A stretch of 40,796 nt of DNA, taken from positions 1 to 40,796 of the forward strand of contig CAIYDQ010000230.1 in NCBI GenBank assembly GCA_903925075.1, read 5' to 3'. Position 1 is the stretch's first letter. Every line of letters starts with the position of its first letter. Below, in pieces: positions 35,444-40,796 of the stretch. The notes under the pieces are model-generated. The model did no database searches, was not told where the DNA came from, and saw nothing but the letters and a program-made list of their open reading frames with translations. A program made the position numbers and the translations under genes. This stretch comes from an uncultured Geobacter sp. (GTDB lineage Bacteria > Desulfobacterota > Desulfuromonadia > Geobacterales > Geobacteraceae).

Positions 35444-36826
35444 CTAGTCGTTCGCCGAAACGAGTATTTCGTGGACCGTCTCGAGCCCCTCATTTCTCAG
35501 GTTGACCCTGTACAACAGGACCAGCCCGCTGCACAGAAAGCTTGGCACTGCGAAGATCAGGAAATATTGGCTGAAGTTGACTCCCGCCATCTGGAGCGCT
35601 CCCCCCATCAGCGGCCCCACTATGGACCCCAGCCGTCCGGCGGTAAGGGCATAGCCCACTCCGGTGGAGCGGATGTTGGTCGGGTAAAGCTCTCCGGTCA
35701 CCACGTGTTGCGCGATTTGCGCTCCTATGACGAATACTCCCGTGGCTGCCCCGACGATATATAAGGCGGCGTTGCTGGATACGGTGCCGAAGAGGGCGAT
35801 CACGATTCCTCCGGCGAAGTAGGCAATGGCGAGGGCGCTCTTTCTACCGAAGCGGTCCATCATCCAACCGAGCAGGAACCCTCCGGCGGATGCGCCTATC
35901 GCCTGAACCATCCCGAAGCTGTAACTCTTGACAAGGGAGAACCCTGCCTTTACCAGCAGAGAGGGGAGCCAGGTGGCCAGCCCGTATACCACCAGGAGGT
36001 TGAGGAAATAAGTGACCCAGATGAGGCAGGTCATGAAGGAGAGCTTGGGGGAAAACAGCGCGGCGAGGCTGCCGTGCGGTTGACTCGGGCCGGTCTGGAA
36101 CGATTCCTTCTTCCATTCGGTGGCAGGGACGCCGGCGGCCTTTTCCATACGCCTCATCTCCTGTATCGCCTCATCGTGGCGCCCCTTCGATGCCAGGAAA
36201 CGTACCGACTCGGGGAGCGCGAATTTCAGCACCGGGAGGATGAAAACCGGCAAAAATCCGAAGAGCAGAACGATTCTCCACCCCAGCAGGGGAATCACGA
36301 TCATGGCGATCAGGGCGGCGAGGGCCCACCCGAGGGTGAATCCCGCGAACATTGCGCTTACCACCTTTGCCCGAATCCTGGCCGGCGCGAATTCGGTTAC
36401 CAAAGTAATCGTCAGGGGAAGCGCGCCGCCCATCCCTAGACCGGCGAGGAATCTAAGAACGCAGAATACCTGGAAGTTCGGTGCCCAAAAGGCTGCGCCG
36501 CTGAAAACCGAGAAAAGGATCAGGGCGATCATCAGCCCGTTCTTCCTGCCGATGCGGTCGGCGAAGGTCCCGAATCCCGCCGCGCCGATCATAAGGCCGA
36601 CGAAACCGTAGGAGGCCATCGATCCCGCGGCGACCGGGCTGAGGTGCCATTCCTTGACCAACTGAGGCATCACGTAGGCGATGATCTGCGCATCGTAACC
36701 GTCGAACACCAGGATCACGCCTGCAAGCGCCATGACGAGGGCGTGGAACCTGTTGAATGTCAAGCCGTCGCACCATTGGGTGAAGCTGTCCGAAGTTTTG
36801 CTCTGAATATCTGTGACCGTAGCCAT
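35444..36826 (-). CDS. MFS transporter, aromatic acid:H+ symporter (AAHS) family
   Basis: 460 residues, twelve predicted membrane helices. AAHS hallmarks are present: FDGYDAQIIAYVMP in helix 1, GTFADRIGRKNG in loop 2-3, FLAGLGMGGALPLTITLVTEFAPARIRA in helix 4 and MMDRFGRKSA in loop 8-9. Family members such as PcaK and BenK import benzoates and hydroxybenzoates. The start at 36826 is set by AGAGGAA seven bases upstream. The frame continues 64 codons further but into the intergenic gap and the ligase end. It is downstream of the second EntE-like ligase in the same direction, 109 bases apart, suggesting a paired uptake-and-activation unit. The substrate is inferred, not shown. Confidence 0.92.
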   Translation of the reverse strand: MATVTDIQSKTSDSFTQWCDGLTFNRFHALVMALAGVILVFDGYDAQIIAYVMPQLVKEWHLSPVAAGSMASYGFVGLMIGAAGFGTFADRIGRKNGLMIALILFSVFSGAAFWAPNFQVFCVLRFLAGLGMGGALPLTITLVTEFAPARIRAKVVSAMFAGFTLGWALAALIAMIVIPLLGWRIVLLFGFLPVFILPVLKFALPESVRFLASKGRHDEAIQEMRRMEKAAGVPATEWKKESFQTGPSQPHGSLAALFSPKLSFMTCLIWVTYFLNLLVVYGLATWLPSLLVKAGFSLVKSYSFGMVQAIGASAGGFLLGWMMDRFGRKSALAIAYFAGGIVIALFGTVSSNAALYIVGAATGVFVIGAQIAQHVVTGELYPTNIRSTGVGYALTAGRLGSIVGPLMGGALQMAGVNFSQYFLIFAVPSFLCSGLVLLYRVNLRNEGLETVHEILVSAND

Positions 36827-36935
36827 GTCGATTCCTCTCTCAATTTCGTTTGTTGGCGAGCCGCAGCTGTTTGCGCCGGTGGCCGCGCCAGGGTGGATGT
36901 TCCGGGGGACAACGACTCGCTTAGCTTCGCTTGGC

Positions 36936-38642
36936 TTAGCCGTGAGCGCTCCGCAGCGGCTGCGTTTCCCCGAGTGGCAAATTATGTGAAGGGACTTCTC
37001 GCATCCTTTGGACGACAATCTCGCGCAGAGCCTTCTTGTTCAACTTCCCCACGTTGGTAAGAGGCAGGCTTTCCATGACCTCCAAGCGTTCAGGGAGCTT
37101 AAAGCGCGCAATCTTCCTCTCCCTGGACAGAAAGTCGCAAAGCTCCTCCAGTGTCATTAGGGCTCCCGGAGTAAGGACGACAAACGTGCAACACTTCTCG
37201 CCGAAAAGCTGATCCGGCATGGCCACAACGGCACAGTTGAGCACCGACGGGTGAGCGATAATGTGATTCTCGATCTCCTCCGCGCTGATCTTCTCCCCCC
37301 CGCGGTTGATGCAGTCCTTGTTCCTCCCCTCCACGACGACGTTGCCGCTCGGGTGCAGTCGCACGAGGTCTCCCGATTTGTAGAAGCCGTCAGGGCTAAA
37401 GGCCTTGGCGTTGTATTGCTCAGCCCGGTAGTACCCTCGGATGGTGTGAGGACCCCGGCACCAGAGTTCTCCCACCTCGCCGGGCGCTACATCCTCGCCG
37501 GTTTCAGGATCCACGATGCGGAATTCGTCGCCCGGGGACTGGGGGCGTCCCTGGGTATGGAGGGAAACCTCGTCGGGGTCGTCCAGATGCGTCCAGAAGA
37601 GAGGACCTTCCGCCATCCCCATCACCTGCTGGACCTCGCAACCGAGTTCGGGGCGAAGGCGCATGGCCACCTCAGGGTTGAGTTTGGAGCCTCCGGTGAG
37701 GATCATTTTAAGGGAGGAGAGGTCGTAGCGTTGGCGGTCCGGATGATCGAGAAGCCCCAGAATCATGGTCGGGACCGCGACGAAATGGGTGACCCTGTGC
37801 CGCTGGATCAATTCCATCAGGTGGTCGGTGGCCGGGTTTGAGGTGATAACCTCGCAGCCGCCGGTGGCAAGCACCCCTAAAAGGCCCGGACAGGCGAAGG
37901 AGAAATTGTGAGCCTGCGGGATGGCGATCAGCATCACGGTATGCTCGTCCAAACCGCAAACCTCGGCGCTGCGGAGGAAGTTGTAGATATAGTCGTTGTG
38001 GGTTCTCGGAATGAGCTTGGGTATGCCGGTGGTCCCACCCGAGAGCTGCAAAACGGCGGGAAGATCCGGATCCGGGCGCGGGAGAACGCCGGCCTCCATC
38101 GTTTCCTCGATCGGATCGCGCAGCATCTCGTCGAGCGACTGGTACCCGGGGCGTGGGATGCCGCCGGACACGAGAACCGTCTGCAGCGAAGAGCAGTTCT
38201 TTTGCAGTGCAGCCGCCAGTTCTTGAAAATCGAAGTCGCGCACCCGGCTTGCGATGGCATATCCGCGCGCCTGCGCCAGAGAGGCAAAGTGGGTGATCTC
38301 GGCTTCGCGATGGGGAGGCAGTGTCATGATGGGTACCGCACCTGCCATGAGGATCCCCAGAAAGGCGAGGACGCTCTCGGGGCTGTTGGGGATCTGGTGG
38401 ATGAGCCGGTCGTAAACGTTCAGCCCCGACCTGTTGAGGTGCAATGCGAGGCGCGTGGAGAGGCGACCGACGTCGGCATAGGAATAACCGGTTCCGTCGT
38501 CGCCGATGAGCGCGGTTCTGGAGGCGAAGCGGTCGCAGCGGTCGCCGAGGATTTCACCGATGGTCAGGTCCTGCCAGTAACCTGCGTCGCGGTAACGTTG
38601 CCGAAAATCCTCCGGCCATCCAATAAAACCATTTTCTATCAT
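36936..38642 (-). CDS. EntE-like aryl-acid ligase, possibly salicylate-type, operon 2
   Basis: 568 residues. It is very close in pattern to 2,3-dihydroxybenzoate-AMP ligases: WPEDFRQRYRDAGYWQDL at the N-terminus, P-loop LQLSGGTTGIPKLIPRTHND, IPQAHNFSFACPG, GMAEGPLFWTHLDD, NRGGEKISAEEIENHI and the catalytic Lys in TNVGKLNKKAL. Compared with EntE, the pocket Asn after His is kept, Ser240 is replaced by Cys and the Val of EGLVNYT by Leu. As I recall from DhbE structural work, Cys and Leu at these positions mark salicylate activators. No siderophore genes are present and an aromatic-acid transporter follows, so a catabolic aryl-CoA ligase is more likely than a siderophore enzyme. The ATG follows AAGGAG by about seven bases. 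Confidence 0.9.
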   Translation of the reverse strand: MIENGFIGWPEDFRQRYRDAGYWQDLTIGEILGDRCDRFASRTALIGDDGTGYSYADVGRLSTRLALHLNRSGLNVYDRLIHQIPNSPESVLAFLGILMAGAVPIMTLPPHREAEITHFASLAQARGYAIASRVRDFDFQELAAALQKNCSSLQTVLVSGGIPRPGYQSLDEMLRDPIEETMEAGVLPRPDPDLPAVLQLSGGTTGIPKLIPRTHNDYIYNFLRSAEVCGLDEHTVMLIAIPQAHNFSFACPGLLGVLATGGCEVITSNPATDHLMELIQRHRVTHFVAVPTMILGLLDHPDRQRYDLSSLKMILTGGSKLNPEVAMRLRPELGCEVQQVMGMAEGPLFWTHLDDPDEVSLHTQGRPQSPGDEFRIVDPETGEDVAPGEVGELWCRGPHTIRGYYRAEQYNAKAFSPDGFYKSGDLVRLHPSGNVVVEGRNKDCINRGGEKISAEEIENHIIAHPSVLNCAVVAMPDQLFGEKCCTFVVLTPGALMTLEELCDFLSRERKIARFKLPERLEVMESLPLTNVGKLNKKALREIVVQRMREVPSHNLPLGETQPLRSAHG

Positions 38643-38727
38643 TGCTCTTCTCCTTTTTATAACTTCGCCATGGAGGAAGGGTATTAGCGACTACGTCCCC
38701 GCATTTCATGGCCTTAAGAAGGGCAAT

Positions 38728-38743
38728 AGCAAGCGTCATGCCA
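38728..38743 (-). promoter_or_regulatory. Sigma-54 promoter of the ligase/transporter operon
   Basis: On the minus strand TGGCATGACGCTTGCT matches the -24/-12 consensus TGGCACGNNNNTTGCW at all defined positions but one. It lies about 86 bases before the ligase ATG, facing it. It predicts control by RpoN with an enhancer-binding protein, none of which is encoded in the window. Confidence 0.6.
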
Positions 38744-39026
38744 GCAAAACAATGGTTGTTTTTATTGGTTTTTTTGATTTGAAATGAAAAAAAATTTCAG
38801 AACGCCTTGATCCGTCCTAAAAGATGTTTTCACTAAATGGGTTTTGGCCTCTGGGACTCAACAAAACAAGGTGGGTAATGGAAAGGCACTTTCAATGTCA
38901 CAGAAATCGTGCAATGCGGGACCGGCGAGGGGAGATGGCGACCACTACCGCTTAAACGGCAGACGAAGCGGGGGAAAGGGTAGGGCAGGCCGCCGCTCGG
39001 CGACCTGCCTCCTTTGTCGTTTCAGC
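38744..39026. other. Intergenic region with an AT-rich block
   Basis: No gene is seen. An AT-rich segment (38755-38840, with runs of T and A) lies directly upstream of the sigma-54 site and would suit upstream activator or IHF binding. A weak relative of the dispersed repeat (CTTAAACGGCAG) occurs near 38950, just before the NmrA-like gene end. Confidence 0.4.
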
Positions 39027-39890
39027 CTATCTCCAGGCGACTTTGTTAGCCCATTCCGAGAAGGTGCGGCATTTCACGCCGTAATTCTTCTCAACGGCGC
39101 CGATATCGACCTCGTAACCGACCCGGTCGAACCACTGGTACATGACGGCCAGATCTTCGCTCATCTTCCTGAATTCTTCGATAGGGACTTCCTCGAACAC
39201 CACCTTCTTATCCATCGCCCGGCTGATGATTTCCGCAGCTTCGGGCATGGTTCGGCGGTCGCCGGCGATGTCCACCTCGACCCCGTTCATCCTCTCGTGT
39301 TCTTTGAAGGCGAGCGCCCCGAACTTGCCGATATCCTCCAGGGCGATCATCTGCAATCCCGTCTCCGGCGCCATCGGCAGGCGCAGTTTGCCCTCCATTA
39401 TCCCCGGTTTGAGCCAGGGGGAGAGAAAGTTATCCATAAAGAACACCGGCCGCAATATCGTGTAGGAGGGGAAGGAGAGCGAGCGGATCTTCCCCTCGAC
39501 GCGCCATTTGTTTTCGAAGTGCGGAATCCCGGTTGCCCGATCGGCAGAGCCGACCGAGGAGTAGACGAAATGCCGGATGCCTTCGGAGCGGGCGATTTCG
39601 GCAAATCGTTTCCCCTGCGCCTCCTCGCGGGCGACGCCGAATTCCTGGTTGTTCTGTACGGCATACGCGCCCCACACCCCGTCCAAAGCGCGCTCCAGCG
39701 AGTGCGAATCGTCCAGATCCCCTTGCACCAGCTTGGCGCCCAGCGCGGCCAGGGCCTGCGCCTTTTCGCCGTTGGGATTGCGAGTCATCGCCCTGACCAG
39801 ATATCCGTCGGCGAGCAGCCGTCGTGCGATGGCGCCCCCCTGATTGCCGGTTGCGCCCGTGACCAAGATTATGTCCTTGTTTTTGTCCAT
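39027..39890 (-). CDS. NmrA-family NAD(P)-binding protein
   Basis: 287 residues. The Rossmann motif ILVTGATGNQGGAIARRLL begins at residue 8, followed by VRAMTRNPNGEKAQ, GDLDD and VYSSVGSADRATGIPHFENKW, which match the NmrA/HSCARG-like atypical short-chain dehydrogenases. Members act as NAD(P) sensors or as reductases; the usual catalytic Tyr-x-x-x-Lys is not clear here. Two ATG codons lie in tandem (39893 and 39890); the second has better spacing to GGGAGG. It is upstream of operon 2 in the same direction but separated by 384 bases that hold that operon's promoter, so it is probably its own unit. Confidence 0.9.
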   Translation of the reverse strand: MDKNKDIILVTGATGNQGGAIARRLLADGYLVRAMTRNPNGEKAQALAALGAKLVQGDLDDSHSLERALDGVWGAYAVQNNQEFGVAREEAQGKRFAEIARSEGIRHFVYSSVGSADRATGIPHFENKWRVEGKIRSLSFPSYTILRPVFFMDNFLSPWLKPGIMEGKLRLPMAPETGLQMIALEDIGKFGALAFKEHERMNGVEVDIAGDRRTMPEAAEIISRAMDKKVVFEEVPIEEFRKMSEDLAVMYQWFDRVGYEVDIGAVEKNYGVKCRTFSEWANKVAWR

Positions 39891-40331
39891 CATTGCCTCC
39901 CTTAGTCGGCTTGGGAAAACGGCAGGTGATAACCAAGCCGCGCCAAGCCGAACTGGTAGAAGTCTCGAAAGTTTGTCGTTCTTTAGGCTTATTTTAACAG
40001 AATGGGAGGTGGGAAAGAAGCGGCATCGGAAGAAGCGCCGCACATGGAGCCGTGCGAGGTCGGCCTTTGTTGCTGCAGAAAAACCTCAAGTGTCCAAGCT
40101 TCAAAGCTTTTTGGAATCACGCCGAGGCGGGGTCCCGGGTGAAATGAGCTGCACCGACAGATATGAACCCGTAAACGCCCAGCATTTTGAAGAAATTCCG
40201 ACGTTGTTGCTCCTCCCGCATTCCTTGCGACAACGAAACTAAGATAAAAATAATATAAGGTTTTAAGCCCGTTTGAGGTTTATAAATGGCCGTAATATAA
40301 GGCGAATTTTATTGGAGTAATAAAGTAGGTC

Positions 40332-40358
40332 CGGAATGGTAATAAAATTACCATTCCG
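40332..40358. promoter_or_regulatory. Palindromic operator candidate, left copy
   Basis: CGGAATGGTAAT (40332-40343), AAA, then its exact inverse (40347-40358). The core AATGGTAAT-N3-ATTACCATT is shared with the copy 65 bases away. The TGGT...ACCA ends recall GntR/FadR-type sites, but spacing is wider than typical. Confidence 0.6.
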
Positions 40359-40397
40359 TAGTCATTGCTATCTGGCTGACGCATGGAGGTTTTTTTG

Positions 40398-40422
40398 AAA
40401 ATGGTAATTTTATTACCATTTT
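40398..40422. promoter_or_regulatory. Palindromic operator candidate, right copy
   Basis: AAAATGGTAAT (40398-40408), TTT, then its exact inverse (40412-40422). It has the same core as the copy centred 65 bases to the left, about six helix turns away, suited to cooperative binding or looping. It ends 28 bases before the -35 box of a probable + strand promoter. Confidence 0.6.
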
Positions 40423-40450
40423 AGCTAACTAATGAGCGTAATGATTAGCT

Positions 40451-40480
40451 TTGAAACTGCTAAGGAATCATGTATAGAAT
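40451..40480 (+). promoter_or_regulatory. Probable sigma-70 promoter
   Basis: TTGAAA (40451-40456), a 16-base spacer and TATAGAAT (40473-40480). It lies just downstream of the twin palindromes, so a regulator bound there could control it. Transcription would proceed toward the right window edge. Confidence 0.4.
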
Positions 40481-40796
40481 GAGGGCGATATTCCCGTGAA
40501 GCATTCGTTGCTGGAATCAAAAAGACCGCGGCGAGAAGCCGCCAGGAGCAGATGGTGGATGGCAAGAAACCCGCCATCACGCCAAACGGAACATTTCACC
40601 ATCTGACAACCTCAATTGAGCCGCTGGGTTGTGTCAACCACGGGAACTCTATATTTTGATGCAGTCGCAAATTCTCGATTCTCATTTTTGAGGAATCTGG
40701 TTACTTCTCTCTGGCTCCCGAACCAAAATGCCAATGTAGGGCAAATGGGAGCCGATATTTTTGCTTAAACTGTTCCTTGGCTGACAAATTAGACAA

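Larger units (their letters stand above)
39891..40796. other. AT-rich terminal region, no established gene
   Basis: Besides the operators and promoter, a direct repeat TAATATAAGG occurs at 40251-40260 and 40293-40302. A short frame (40483-40659) containing ATG 40552 encodes about 58 residues, including MVDGKKPAITPNGTF and a tail ending GNSIF. It is unrecognised and may be a gene remnant. A 7-bp inverted repeat, GGCTCCC 40713-40719 / GGGAGCC 40747-40753, followed by an AT-rich stretch could be a terminator. Base composition is clearly lower in GC than in the rest of the window. Confidence 0.4.

Noticed and set aside
35194-35505. 102-codon + frame between LysR and the transporter
   Set aside because: It runs through a hairpin and into the transporter gene end on the other strand; Pro/Arg-rich, no ribosome site.
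36936-38642. Siderophore (enterobactin/bacillibactin-type) biosynthesis locus
   Set aside because: The ligase is EntE-like, but no isochorismate synthase, isochorismatase, dihydroxybenzoate dehydrogenase, carrier protein or NRPS gene is present; the neighbours are catabolic.

Overview
The window looks like chromosomal DNA from a GC-rich, metal-reducing deltaproteobacterium of the Geobacter/Geomonas/Citrifermentans type (order Geobacterales). This is an inference from gene content: a ten-haem c-type cytochrome lipoprotein, a DUF485/ActP acetate permease pair, many signalling proteins (a hybrid kinase, a REC-GGDEF cyclase, a PAS-GGDEF-EAL protein, a chemoreceptor with a CZB domain), a hemerythrin and a rhombosortase with its target lipoprotein. 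No rRNA, tRNA, CRISPR array, transposase or phage gene was seen.

Left part (1-10.3 kb). The window opens inside a 16-copy, 21-bp tandem array whose sequence variation is phased to codons and which can be read as a Ser/Lys/Pro heptapeptide tail. A polytopic membrane protein follows. Next comes a two-gene signalling unit (hybrid histidine kinase, then REC-GGDEF diguanylate cyclase). It ends at a bidirectional terminator facing the acetate uptake operon (DUF485 protein, then ActP), which lies downstream of an IclR-type regulator.

Middle part (10.3-28 kb). This part is a series of short, mostly unrelated transcription units: a small membrane protein, a decahaem surface lipoprotein, DNA polymerase X, an exported MsrB-MsrA repair pair, a DUF4124 protein, a short PhnA-domain protein, a rhombosortase overlapping its lipoprotein substrate gene, a bacteriohemerythrin, a GGDEF-EAL protein, a double [4Fe-4S] protein, a chemoreceptor and a YegD-like Hsp70. 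Several of the gaps between them carry relatives of a dispersed intergenic repeat.

Right part (28-40 kb). This is a catabolic island for an organic, probably aromatic, acid. One leftward operon encodes an EntE-like acyl/aryl-acid ligase, an FMN/[4Fe-4S] enoate-reductase-like protein, 3-hydroxyacyl-CoA dehydrogenase, enoyl-CoA hydratase and a TRAP solute-binding protein. A LysR regulator is divergent from it. A second leftward unit encodes a second EntE-like ligase, with pocket residues resembling salicylate activators, and an AAHS-type aromatic-acid/H+ symporter. It has a good sigma-54 promoter match. The likely logic is uptake, activation to a CoA thioester, reduction, hydration and oxidation. 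No siderophore assembly genes, thiolase or TRAP membrane subunits are present. An NmrA-like protein and an AT-rich segment with two matching palindromic operators close the window.
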